Origin: Hydractinia symbiolongicarpus
Lineage: Eukaryota > Cnidaria > Hydrozoa > Anthoathecata > Hydractiniidae
Reading direction: 5' to 3'
DNA length: 64,000 bases
Assembly (NCBI RefSeq): GCF_029227915.1
Contig: NC_079885.1
Coordinates: forward strand, 13,589,001-13,653,000
Shown: one piece after another, positions 19,975 through 29,824 of the stretch
How positions within the stretch are numbered: the first letter of the stretch is position 1
Layout: each line of letters begins with the position of its first letter
Notes under the pieces: generated by a model
What the model was told of the DNA's origin: nothing
Databases searched by the model: none
Seen by the model: the letters and a program-made list of their open reading frames with translations, nothing else
Made by a program: the position numbers and the translations under genes

Positions 19975-22900
19975 TCATGATTGGGATGTGCATATAATAC
20001 ATAAGCAATTTGCAGATGGCGAAGGACAAACTGCATCTTCAATATCATCATCACAATAATTGTCAAGTTCTTTCAACAAGTTAATATATTTTTCCATAGT
20101 GATATTGAATTTTTTGACAGTTTGATTCGATAATGCTTTCAGTCTTTTCTCTTCCTCTTGTCTAGCTTTCATACGGGGATGTGTATTAATGTACAACAGT
20201 CGTTCTTGTGTAATTGGTTCAAGAAGTGCCCAATTTCTTTCTTTTTCGCATCTTGAGAATGCAGTGTAAGCTGTACCAAGGTTGTTTTTTTCCATCTGAA
20301 TGGATTGTTGTAACTTTATACGCATATGAGTGGCAGTTTTACCATCTCCAATTGACATACCCTGACTTTTGGCAATAGTTATTGCATATCCCGGCATTAA
20401 CGGCAGGCCATTTCTGCTGCAACAATTAGACTCACATCGGCCTTCAACAGCAGTAATTGGTATCCATGTCGGATGTTCTTGAATCCATGACGGCCCTTTA
20501 TAATTTGGGAAATCGACTACAACAGCTATCGGAAATTCAGGTGGTGACATATTTGGTGAATAAAGGATTGCAATTACTTTTCCCATGGCACCATTATTTA
20601 GACCAAGGCCTGTAAGACCCTTTTGGTTCTTGGTAAGGATTACAGTTGCACCAACTGCCATTAAAGATCTTAGTGGTATTTGACCCAGTTGCTTATCAGT
20701 TAAAGAGTGATGTTTACCACAACCTCTTGATGGAATAACAGCAACTGGCACACCAAGGTTAGCTAATTTATTATGGTTTTCTTCATTAACTTCATTCCAT
20801 GTTTCCATTAATGCAAGGACGCGACCATGCAAAAAGTTACATTTTTCTGGTTGGGGCAAAGCATCTTCATAACGACTATTTATATCTTGCCAGTCTTGTT
20901 GAGTAATCGATCCATTGCGTATTCTAAGTAGTCGCTGTAGAAGGGCCAACTGATCTGGTCCTTGGCGCATTGTTTCTGTAAGAACAATAACATCTTGAAA
21001 TGAGCGATAGATTGCATAACCAGCAAAGTTGATTGTGGAATCATCATGTTTCGGCGGCTGATGTAAATCCAAAGCACGAATTGGTCCAAGTTGACCAAGG
21101 TCCCCAAAGAAATTGACAGTTGGTACACCTCCATAATAATTATCAAAGTCTCCTGTTGCCTCACATAATCTGTGGCTGCACCAAGCCACTAGAAGCTTCG
21201 ACTGCATGCTTCGTTCATCAATATTAAGTTGAATCAATTTCAGTTCATTATTTTCATGCATGCCTGTATATTTTCTTAGCTTTCTTAGAGCTACATCACC
21301 CAAAGGATAGTCAGAAAGCTGGACAGAATTTAAATTCTTATCTTTTTTTAGTTTGTGTGGTGGTGGAGTCATTGAGTGTATAGTGCGACCATTAGGTATG
21401 AGGACTGATGCTGCACCAGTTGGGGCCAAGTTCATAACTGCAGAATTTCGTTTAAAAATACGGCGAACAATTCTGGTGAGTGCGGTAATGATAAATGTTT
21501 TCCCAACACCAGCTGTTCCTTGTATTAATAAACGTAATTGCTGGCTACCTGTTGGCAAAGTTCCTTTTGCGACTTGTAATAAATGCTCAAGATTTATTCC
21601 AATTACTGTTCTCTGTAATTCATTAGCATTCAAGATGTTTATTTGCGGTAAGGTACAATCATCGGCATGCTGCAATTCATTTCTTTCTGCTTCTTCAGAT
21701 ATAGATTGTAACCATGTGTCAGCATTAATTGGCCATTGACTACCAAAACTTTGAATTGCATAATTATTCCAATCAAACATAGGCCCTCCATTGGGAAGAA
21801 CCTGTTGTACATTCGGCTCACTGATATCAGCAACATGGTGCTTAGCAATATCTCTCATTATTGATCTGCCTATGTTTATTTCTGCAATGGCGGAATTTTG
21901 GGAACATTGAGAAATTGCATCTGTGTATTGTGACGATTGATCTGAAGACTGAGTATCGGTTTGAATATTGATTACATTAGTGTGATTTCGTGTTCTCTTG
22001 CTCTTTTTATCAAAAGATTGTTTAGCCTCTTTCAATGAATCAATTAATATTGATGGACATTCTTCAGTTTGAACAAGGGAAGCCAAAGCAGCAGCAAATG
22101 ACTCATGTTGTCCCTTCAATTCTTCGGTATTATGCCACGTTCCAACAGAAAATATAATGAGCATAGCTTTTGCATAGTCCTCAGTAACAGGCCAAACAGG
22201 TTTTGTAGATATTCCTGTAAAAACTGGCACGTGATCTACTTTGCAGGTACAATTACATTTCTTGCTCCAGTTCCATAATGATATTTCTGGCTCAGTTTCT
22301 CTACGCTTATCACTCAAGTATTTATCCAATGTGCTACTCTTTGTAACGGTTCCATCTTCACCAGTCGTATCCAAGGCTCGGAAGCCACTGATGCCAATGT
22401 ATCGAAAATTCCTGGTACATCTAATCAAACGACCACCACTATTAATGAAATCCGCCGCAGCACCTGGTACATCTACTAGACCAGCAATTTTTTGAAGTAG
22501 GCGTTGAGCCAAATTTTTTACAGTGCTTCCATCAGCAGTGTTTTCAATCAGATGACGATAAACATGTACCAAATCTTCGGTTGAAGCAGCCCCTTTGCAA
22601 GCATAACTAGCAATGTATTTTTGTAGAGCCATAAGGTCCTGATCGATAATGGGTTGACTGTCACAATTTGCTAGCCAACTAAGTAGGCGTGTTTTTACAT
22701 GCATCATCAAGCGAGGATGATCGCGTGGTCCCTCATATCTGGGATGTTCCCCTTCTGTTATGACAGCATTAAAAGGATGAATCTCTTTACCACTTGTTTT
22801 TTTGGTTTGTGGATTAAGATCACCAAAATGAAAGCGACAGTACTTCTGTGGAGCAGTATCTTTTTTATTCTTTCGGTGATAACGCAAACAATTAGAATTA

Positions 22901-23457
22901 CACTTATGGAGGCCAATCCTGTTCACAAGATGGGTATGTTGCTCTTTTATACCACCTTTATGACTAGCGACATCCAAAAGTTCTTGTGCCAGTGGGTTAT
23001 GTTCTGGAGGAGCTTGCGTCCCTTCAGGTCTTGCCCATTGATCTTTGTTTGGAACCCAAGTTCTAATTCCAGAAGTATCTATAATTTCATTTCCCCCAGC
23101 AGGATGCAGTGAAGTGAACATGGGTGAAAAAATCAAATCACTGTCTTCATTTGTTGTTTGTAACCAATTTTGAAGTTCTTGTGCTGCAGGTTTTAATGCT
23201 TGTGAGTCTGCATTATCAGACAAGCTATCCATGATAGTTTTTACTTTTCGGGCATGTTTAGATGACGAAATTATCGCGTGTCCATGTATCTCACCTCTAC
23301 TTTTAGCAAATTCATATCGCAACCAATAGTCATCATATTGAAATACTTCCTTGTTGACTGTGGCAAAGTAATTTATAGTCCTTGCATCAAAATACTGCGT
23401 GACTATATGAAGATTTTGTAGAATCATTTCCCGCTTGAATTTATTATCGCTTTCCAT
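19975..23457 (-). CDS. Helitron Rep (HUH-Y2) and PIF1-like helicase
   Basis: 1160 residues. The Rep part has the HUH motif RGEIHGHAI (H58, H60), which binds the metal, a Cys/His cluster (HKCNSNCLRYH...YCRFHFG, about 184-212) and the two catalytic tyrosines in KYIASYACKG (Y281, Y285), which nick and join DNA in rolling-circle transposition. The PIF1-like SF1B helicase begins with Walker A GTAGVGKT (647-654), then APTGAAS, then FFGDLGQLGP, LTETMRQ, and C-terminal GYAITIAKSQGMS and TAFSRC. All catalytic motifs are present. The Rep domain lacks its first strand, which lies at the end of the preceding frame (CAEFHWKPLHEL), so a frame change is required to make a whole Rep. The ATG at 23,457 may be an internal methionine and not a true start. 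Confidence 0.85.
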   Translation of the reverse strand: MESDNKFKREMILQNLHIVTQYFDARTINYFATVNKEVFQYDDYWLRYEFAKSRGEIHGHAIISSSKHARKVKTIMDSLSDNADSQALKPAAQELQNWLQTTNEDSDLIFSPMFTSLHPAGGNEIIDTSGIRTWVPNKDQWARPEGTQAPPEHNPLAQELLDVASHKGGIKEQHTHLVNRIGLHKCNSNCLRYHRKNKKDTAPQKYCRFHFGDLNPQTKKTSGKEIHPFNAVITEGEHPRYEGPRDHPRLMMHVKTRLLSWLANCDSQPIIDQDLMALQKYIASYACKGAASTEDLVHVYRHLIENTADGSTVKNLAQRLLQKIAGLVDVPGAAADFINSGGRLIRCTRNFRYIGISGFRALDTTGEDGTVTKSSTLDKYLSDKRRETEPEISLWNWSKKCNCTCKVDHVPVFTGISTKPVWPVTEDYAKAMLIIFSVGTWHNTEELKGQHESFAAALASLVQTEECPSILIDSLKEAKQSFDKKSKRTRNHTNVINIQTDTQSSDQSSQYTDAISQCSQNSAIAEINIGRSIMRDIAKHHVADISEPNVQQVLPNGGPMFDWNNYAIQSFGSQWPINADTWLQSISEEAERNELQHADDCTLPQINILNANELQRTVIGINLEHLLQVAKGTLPTGSQQLRLLIQGTAGVGKTFIITALTRIVRRIFKRNSAVMNLAPTGAASVLIPNGRTIHSMTPPPHKLKKDKNLNSVQLSDYPLGDVALRKLRKYTGMHENNELKLIQLNIDERSMQSKLLVAWCSHRLCEATGDFDNYYGGVPTVNFFGDLGQLGPIRALDLHQPPKHDDSTINFAGYAIYRSFQDVIVLTETMRQGPDQLALLQRLLRIRNGSITQQDWQDINSRYEDALPQPEKCNFLHGRVLALMETWNEVNEENHNKLANLGVPVAVIPSRGCGKHHSLTDKQLGQIPLRSLMAVGATVILTKNQKGLTGLGLNNGAMGKVIAILYSPNMSPPEFPIAVVVDFPNYKGPSWIQEHPTWIPITAVEGRCESNCCSRNGLPLMPGYAITIAKSQGMSIGDGKTATHMRIKLQQSIQMEKNNLGTAYTAFSRCEKERNWALLEPITQERLLYINTHPRMKARQEEEKRLKALSNQTVKKFNITMEKYINLLKELDNYCDDDIEDAVCPSPSANCLCIICTSQS

Positions 23458-25304
23458 TTGCTGCCTGACATATCTTCATTCAAATTGTTTATTAACGCAT
23501 GATACTTAATAAGTAGTTCATGCAATGGTTTCCAATGAAATTCTGCACAACTGTTGGTATCAAAATATGCTGGTAAATCGCCAAATTCATTTCGTCTAAA
23601 AAACAACATGGCATCCAATTTTTTTTTTTGGTCTCTCCAGTACGGATCGGTATTAACCAGATTTTTTCCAATACTAATAATTTTTCGTGGAACTGAATCA
23701 TCATCATTTTGTAAATTATCTCTCAGTTCAGCAATTTTGAGATGAGCATCATTTAATTGTTGGGAAACAAGAAAGCTACCCTGCTGCAATGCTTGCATTC
23801 GCAAACGCATATTTAATAAGAAAAATTTCAAGTATGGATGACGCGCTACACGATTATCAGAACAATAATATATATGTTCGATGTATTCTTCAAAATTAAT
23901 TTTACTCAATCTTGGAACAGTTAAGTCACAATTTCTATTAATAAAAACAGTTGGGTATGCCATAGTAAAAAACCCAGGAGTTTTTAATTCTCGAATTGGC
24001 TGTTCTCGGGTATATTCCAAATTTGCATTCGCAATTGTGCCATGTTCAAGAGCTTGATTAACTGCATCTTCAGAACCCAAGAGCTTCTGCAGTATTGTTC
24101 GCAAGTCTTTGTCAGCATCTTTAGGTTCAACCGGACAAACTAAACCAGAACGGGTTATACTTTCATCGTCTTCAGGTAAGTTTTGTTGAAATTGATTTTC
24201 AGCAGGACCCTTGTCTCCTTCTGATATTATATTTGGTAATTCCACAACTGGCATATCAGGTAATTCGGAACGCATTTCTGGTAAATTTTGAATGCGGTCG
24301 TATTTTATAGAGACATCCTTATAGTACTCATTCGGTAGGAACTGGAAGTAGCGTCCTTTTAAAGGTTTGTCAATGTGATCAGAGCCATTGTATTGGTGTT
24401 TATTATTAGTATCTTGATACTCAACACCCCCTTCTGGGTACCCAAAACACAGTCCCCGTAATGCACTTTCAACTTTAACCCTTTGTACAGTATACTGTTG
24501 GATTGAATTTTTACTTCCTTTCTTTTTTATAACCACTATTCCAATTTCTGATGGTAATGATGGCAATTCGGTAGCAATTTGCATTCTTTGAGGAAAACTG
24601 ATGCAATGACCTTTTGATGCAAGCATGCCATACCGCAGGAGGTGTATATTCATAATGACAGTGATACGACGAATTAATGCAACTTCTAGTATAGTCAAAT
24701 TTTGGAGATACGGTGGTACTGGTAAAAAATGCATATCATTATGGCGGATATTATCTTGCAGTGGGCCCAAATCGTCATCATCTACTGAGAGTATACCTGA
24801 AAATCTAGCAGGTGTTTTCACATTTTTTTTGAAACGACTAAGACTTTCCTTATGACATCTGCCACACCTTCCATCACTGAAAATCTTCCAAGGCTTAATG
24901 GTAATTGGTTTTGTTTCGTTTTTCGCAGTAGGACTGATTGCAGGTGTAGCATGAAATACTGGTCGGGTTTCACAACATGTTTTGCAGGTTGCTAAACTAT
25001 GTAACTTCTCACCTTCCTCAAACCGCACTACAGCAGCCACAACATTAGGGTTTTGATGAATCGTGGAGATCTCATTTCCATAAATTTCTTCTTTATTACT
25101 GAACTGGTTATCTGTTACAATTGTTGCCTCTGACTGTGTGGTTGTTAAATTAGTTTGTATTGACTGCTGTGTACTTGGTAAATTTATAGGTACTGACTGT
25201 TGTGTGGTTAGTAAATTTGTTAGTACTGACTGCGCAATTGTTAAATTTGTTAGTATCGACTGTGTTGTTGCTAGGGAGTATGTAGTTGGTACATTAGTTG
25301 ACAA
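23424..25304 (-). CDS. Helitron middle frame: DUF6570-like zinc segment and Helitron-like N-terminal domain
   Basis: 626 residues. The N-terminus has four or more imperfect copies of a 13-residue unit (SVLTNL-x-TTQQ type), probably a flexible linker. Then come CKTCCETRPVF and GRCGRCHKESL, a zinc-binding pattern like that before Helitron Rep proteins, LPVPPYLQNLTILEVALIRR, and the Helitron-like N domain (FFTMAYPTVFINRNCDLTVP, HPYLKFFLLNMRLRMQA, FGDLPAYFDTNSCAEFHW). The frame ends in the middle of the Rep domain; homology goes on in the frame starting at 23,457. At the other end the frame is open upstream of the first ATG (KTAVTLQSIAHNHGSILSTN) to an A6 run near 25,350, where it meets the OTU frame. 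The coding sequence was probably once continuous. Confidence 0.75.
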   Translation of the reverse strand: MSTNVPTTYSLATTQSILTNLTIAQSVLTNLLTTQQSVPINLPSTQQSIQTNLTTTQSEATIVTDNQFSNKEEIYGNEISTIHQNPNVVAAVVRFEEGEKLHSLATCKTCCETRPVFHATPAISPTAKNETKPITIKPWKIFSDGRCGRCHKESLSRFKKNVKTPARFSGILSVDDDDLGPLQDNIRHNDMHFLPVPPYLQNLTILEVALIRRITVIMNIHLLRYGMLASKGHCISFPQRMQIATELPSLPSEIGIVVIKKKGSKNSIQQYTVQRVKVESALRGLCFGYPEGGVEYQDTNNKHQYNGSDHIDKPLKGRYFQFLPNEYYKDVSIKYDRIQNLPEMRSELPDMPVVELPNIISEGDKGPAENQFQQNLPEDDESITRSGLVCPVEPKDADKDLRTILQKLLGSEDAVNQALEHGTIANANLEYTREQPIRELKTPGFFTMAYPTVFINRNCDLTVPRLSKINFEEYIEHIYYCSDNRVARHPYLKFFLLNMRLRMQALQQGSFLVSQQLNDAHLKIAELRDNLQNDDDSVPRKIISIGKNLVNTDPYWRDQKKKLDAMLFFRRNEFGDLPAYFDTNSCAEFHWKPLHELLIKYHALINNLNEDMSGSKWKAIINSSGK

Positions 25305-26623
25305 AATACTTCCATGATTATGTGCAATACTTTGCAGTGTAACGGCTGTTTTTTACCTACAAATATTTTAGAAACTGTTTTTTTGCATCTATAATTGATA
25401 CGCCTGTGTCTTTTAATTTTTTCTATACTTGTTTCATTGACTTTAGGTTCTTCATATTGAATACTCAACTGAAAACACTTTTGCTTTAGAGCATGTTCTT
25501 TATCTAAAAACTTATCATTTTTGGGTCTGTTTGGTCTTAAAGCAGACACAGAAGATTTCATTACTTTCTTCACTAGAAGATCTTCCTTTTCCTTTAATGT
25601 AACCACTTTCTTTTCACCAGGTTTTTGACTTGTTGTATTTTTAGGTTGAACTAAACTTTTTGATGACAAACAGGGAATTTTTTTAGGTGGGCTGAGTGAT
25701 GTGGATAATGTAGCAGAAGGAATGCTCACATTGTCATTAAATATCAATGATTGGTAGTGATTGTCATTGACCCTCCCAAGCAAAATAAAAGCACCAACAG
25801 TGGTACCATCAGTCAGTAGATGGGCCACTTGTTGTTCCCCAGAAATATCATGTGTTTCATCATGAGTAGGACTAATAAGGGTATATGGGTGGACTGCAGT
25901 ACTGGTATCGGATGTTATCAAAATGTTGATACCCAGCATTATTGCGGCAGCGCGTATGAAAATCTCTTCAACATAAACTGTAGGTCTTGACTGAGTTTGT
26001 AAGCCACGTTCCCACTCTTCAGGGCTTATGAATAAAAAGTCTCTGCTATTTCTAAAAATTCCTACATCGCTATTTTCGCGAACAAAACTAACCACGGCTG
26101 CTCTTAGTTGAAGGTGATTCTGGAAACGTAGTTCAGGGGGGACAATTTGTCTGATCTCAGGGCGATTAAGTTGTTGTACTACTGCTCTGTAAAAGCAGTT
26201 GCCATCCCCTATTGTCACTTCTCTATATGTTATGTTTGATAGACCAATACTTCTAGCATAAGCTACTATGTGATCGGCAGTGTTGGAATGATTTAGCAGA
26301 TGGGTGGCATATGATTCCTGTAGTACTATTTGGAAGTCAATATCATTGTGAAAGGGTCCAGGATTGCTTTCAATATCGCCAGATAACAATAACAGTAATT
26401 TAACTGATGCCAGATTGATATTACAGCTCAGACAACACATCAAAATTATTGAAATAAAAAGTTTTAAAAAATAAATGAAGTCATTGTTATTATCCAGCTT
26501 TTCAAAAAACATTTCTGACTGTCTGCGATGATTTATTATTTTATTATCAATGTCATTAGAGTGACTAGCAGCTACATTATAAAAAGAGCCGATGGTGGCA
26601 CGATATGCTTGGACTGATATCAT
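25271..26623 (-). CDS. Helitron OTU protease frame with 2A-like peptide
   Basis: 450 residues. A hydrophobic stretch at 50-68 (IYFLKLFISIILMCCLSC) and LASVKLLLLL (71-80) lead into SGDIESNPGP (81-90), which fits the 2A ribosome-skipping consensus D-(V/I)-E-x-N-P-G-P; release would fall between G89 and P90. After it comes an OTU cysteine protease with TIGDGNCFYRAV (D140, catalytic C143) and, near 288, DNHYQSLIF with the expected His. A basic, Lys-rich tail follows. OTU domains remove ubiquitin. Translation would give a short membrane-prone leader and a separate OTU-containing product. 2A-like sequences are known in several LINEs and in some animal genes. The residues needed for skipping are all present. 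Confidence 0.8.
   Translation of the reverse strand: MISVQAYRATIGSFYNVAASHSNDIDNKIINHRRQSEMFFEKLDNNNDFIYFLKLFISIILMCCLSCNINLASVKLLLLLSGDIESNPGPFHNDIDFQIVLQESYATHLLNHSNTADHIVAYARSIGLSNITYREVTIGDGNCFYRAVVQQLNRPEIRQIVPPELRFQNHLQLRAAVVSFVRENSDVGIFRNSRDFLFISPEEWERGLQTQSRPTVYVEEIFIRAAAIMLGINILITSDTSTAVHPYTLISPTHDETHDISGEQQVAHLLTDGTTVGAFILLGRVNDNHYQSLIFNDNVSIPSATLSTSLSPPKKIPCLSSKSLVQPKNTTSQKPGEKKVVTLKEKEDLLVKKVMKSSVSALRPNRPKNDKFLDKEHALKQKCFQLSIQYEEPKVNETSIEKIKRHRRINYRCKKTVSKIFVGKKQPLHCKVLHIIMEVFCQLMYQLHTP
26354..26380 (-). other. 2A-like ribosome-skipping site
   Basis: Codes for GDIESNPGP; the skipped bond lies between the glycine codon at 26357-26359 and the proline codon at 26354-26356. The leader upstream is hydrophobic, as in 2A sequences that double as signal sequences in echinoderm genes. 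Confidence 0.75.
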
Positions 26624-27940
26624 GATGAATTTGTTTCTACCAAATGGTTGTTGTCAGGTATACCTTTTCTGCTATACCTATAGCCTAGCTATATACGCCA
26701 AAATACAGGACAGAGCAGGGATAAACAGTAGGCAAATCACAAATGCACCTCAGGATAAAGCCAGGAAAAAACACACAAAAAATATAAAAATATAAATAAA
26801 CAGAATCTACTGAAAATGCACCTATTGAAACACGAATGGAATTATTAAATAATAATACTTATCCAATAATCCAGTGAGTTCAATTTAATACTATGTCAGC
26901 AAACTGTCCCTTTTGACTGCTAACTTTTTGGCAAACTTCTAGCAAGCAAGCAAACACGCTCCAGCAAAATTCCAGAGGGTTTGAAAAAAAAAAAATTCAA
27001 CCGCGAAATGAAGGTTTACTTTTTGTCTTTGTGTTCCAGACAATTTATGCTACTTTTAGTTGAAACTTTTTTGAAAAACCGAGCCATCACGTGTTCTCTT
27101 TTGTCCAATAAAAACAAAGAGGGAATAAAAACAAAGAGGGAAAAAGAAAGAGGTCTTTTGCCTTGGTCCAAACACAATATCCTGATGGTTAATGACATTG
27201 TATTTTGTTTATAATCTAACGAATCAGAATGCTCTTGCATCTAGTAAACAAGCATGATTACTGGCGTCGTTTTCATGCCCGTAGGTTTAGAAATGTCGAT
27301 TTTTTGTCGTATTAATGGTGGCGTTGGTGATGCACTTTACTTCATACTTTACTTCATACTTTGGAAAGTATATTGATAGCAATTTATGGGCCAGGCCAAC
27401 TTTTGACATGGCGTATTTGCATACATCAAGACCTTATATTTAACTTAACTAACTCCAATAAAGAGGAAGAACTGAACTGCTGCAGCTTTCTTTGGCGTAT
27501 TCTTGTATGTGTATAGCTAGCAAGCAAGCAAGCTGAGGTTTAATGAGTAATGCATGGAAAGTTTCTTCTAGGTATCAAAAACAACACTTCACTTTGCAAC
27601 TCTTAGTGCAAGACCAGATCGTTGAGTAGTTGAAGACTTGCGTGTATATTATTGGAGACCTTTTTTTAACTAGATTGTGTGCATATAATGACTAGCTAAT
27701 TAATTATATATCACTAAAGATATCAAAATATAACATTTAGCTCAGTGCAGTGTAATGTTATATAACTGCTGGCAAGCGTTTTTTTTTTAAGCTATTTGTT
27801 TACGCTTCAAGATAATTTTCAATTGAATTATTGCAACTTGACCTGTTACATGGAGAGGCAGGATCTTTGGCTGGTCTTTGAGGCAGTCATGATTAAAATA
27901 TTTTGTAATATATTTAAAATAATTATATGATTTAAGTTAT
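26624..27940. other. No gene recognised; probable Helitron 5' flank
   Basis: AT-rich DNA with purine-rich short repeats near 27,115-27,150 and the direct repeat CTTTACTTCATA at 27,335-27,360. The Helitron 5' end should lie near its left part, but I cannot point to it. Confidence 0.35.
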
Positions 27941-27944
27941 TTTG

Positions 27945-28148
27945 TGTGATCAGTCTCACTAATTTTGATCAATACACCTCTTCAATTAATTCCAGATGGG
28001 ACCAGGCAGTTCTAGAGTGTTTAAAGCTCCTATTTGAGCTACACAAATATTTTTAATTTTTGTGCCCAACTAGACAACAGCCTTATATAAAGATCAAACA
28101 CACAACCATTTGCACATGAGCTACTAATCCCTATTTATCAAATTTATT
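27945..28148. repeat. Interspersed repeat, copy 2 (possible tRNA-derived SINE)
   Basis: Resembles 6,415-6,625 (shared TTCTAGAGTGTT, TTTGAGCTACA and following blocks). It ends where the 3.06-kb tandem units begin. Confidence 0.35.
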
Positions 28149-28860
28149 TGTCACTTTATGTCTGTGTAATGTTCAATTTTAAAAAAGAAGCAGAATTTAT
28201 GACATGGATATTATTTGTACTGATCATTATTTTAGCTATATAATATTGTAATAGATTATAATTTGAGAATACATGATTTATTATTCTTTTCCTCCAGCCA
28301 TTTTTTGTCCTCTTTGGTTCTCCCCTATAGACACTGCATTTGTCCACTTGAAGCCTAGCTTGTGTTAAATATTTTAGAATTCAAAACAGTATGTGTCAGT
28401 TGTTAGGCTTAGCCCATCTTACAATAATTAATGTTGATATTGTTGATATAATAATGTTGATATTTGCATTTACAATGAAGTTTTTTTTTTCCTGTCTGAA
28501 TATACATTTTAACAAAGTTTTATCCTAAAATAACAAAAGAAATCTTTGTTTTTAAAAGATAAAAGTTCTTTTTAACTATAACCTCAAATAAAAGCATGCA
28601 ACTAAGAAACAAATAAAAATTAAAAAAATTCAAGAAAATTTCAGCCAATATTCAGGCATTTTGCTAAGAATATTGAGGCTTAAGTCAAAAAACGATTTTC
28701 TTATAAACAAAATGGTATGCAATTTTTCCTTTTCACAGAGTATATACTATTTTTCCTAATATACCTAAACGATACAGATTTTTGCGGTAATTAATTTTGC
28801 AGATGTGCAAAATAATACTATAAAGCTGGCTATAGATGCAAGATATATATTTTTTATCCT

Positions 28861-28930
28861 AGCCCTGTTCAGGATTTGAACCTGGATCTCTCATTTCTAA
28901 GAGTGTCATAACCATTAGACCAACAGGGCT
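28861..28930 (-). tRNA. tRNA-like sequence in unit A (isotype unclear, probably a pseudo-tRNA)
   Basis: The minus strand folds as a 70-nt cloverleaf: perfect 7-bp acceptor stem (AGCCCTG/CAGGGCT), a D-arm with TGGTCTAATGG as A-box, and a T-arm with GGTTCAAATCC as B-box. The anticodon arm is odd, with CTCT/AGAG around an 8-nt loop, so no isotype can be given. Confidence 0.4.
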
Positions 28931-29321
28931 TGAATGTATATACAAAACACTACAGGTAAATATTATATACACTTAGAAATTTACAGCACAAATAAACCTT
29001 TTTTTAAGAAACGCTCAGTTAAGCTACAAGTGACTGTGTTATCTGACATTGAACGTCTAATGAAATGATTAATAAGATCTGTAAACTGTGCACACATTTA
29101 GGTGGAGCGCTTAAGTGAAGGTATATATATGCAATATGTCGTAAATGAGGGTAGCAACACTAACGTGGTTCAGGTGTAGCAATATTCCATGGACCAGTGA
29201 CATATATTTTTTAGAACCTGATGCATATTTTAGAAAACGTTAAACATAAAAAGAAGCAAGAATGGTATCTGGCATTGGGTCAAGTAGGGGAAGTGGAAAG
29301 TATTTCTTCATCAGGTAATTG

Positions 29322-29637
<316 letters not shown>

Positions 29638-29685
29638 TTTATGTTTTGTTTTCAAGAAAAAACTACATTAATTTTGCTACTTAAA

Positions 29686-29711
29686 GTTTCATGCTTCTTA
29701 GCAATCTTCAG
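29686..29711 (-). ncRNA. Hammerhead-ribozyme-like core in the Penelope-like 3' region
   Basis: On the minus strand CTGAAGA (29705-29711) fits the CUGANGA core, followed by a short imperfect hairpin (TTGCT-AAGA-AGCAT) and GAAAC. Hammerhead motifs are known in Penelope-like elements. Stem III and the cleavage triplet are poorly defined here (CTTTAAGTA), so activity is doubtful. A second copy is at 32,123-32,148. Confidence 0.35.
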
Positions 29712-29824
29712 GCAAATGATACAAATTATACAAGTTGGTACTAACTAAAGTATAAACCTTTTTAATTACGTGATAAAACGTAATAAAACAAATAAATACA
29801 AATAAATACATTGTTCGTTACAGT

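Larger units (their letters stand above)
19975..26623 (-). mobile_element. Helitron (Helentron-like) coding region: OTU-2A, DUF6570-like/Rep N, Rep-helicase
   Basis: Three overlapping minus-strand frames make up one replicative transposon: OTU ORF 26,623-25,271, middle ORF 25,304-23,424, Rep/helicase ORF 23,457-19,975. Each change of frame is -1. HUH, Y2 and helicase motifs define a Helitron; an OTU domain is known in Helentron-type variants. I could not place the outer ends: there is no clear 5'-TC or hairpin-CTRR, and the 3' side merges into minisatellites at 19.7-18.5 kb. The element lies within the giant TIR element. Confidence 0.8.

Noticed and set aside
25345-25355. Canonical -1 slippery heptamer A-AAA-AAC in the Helitron
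   Set aside because: The heptamer is present but in the wrong phase relative to the OTU frame; kept only as a possible homopolymer slip.
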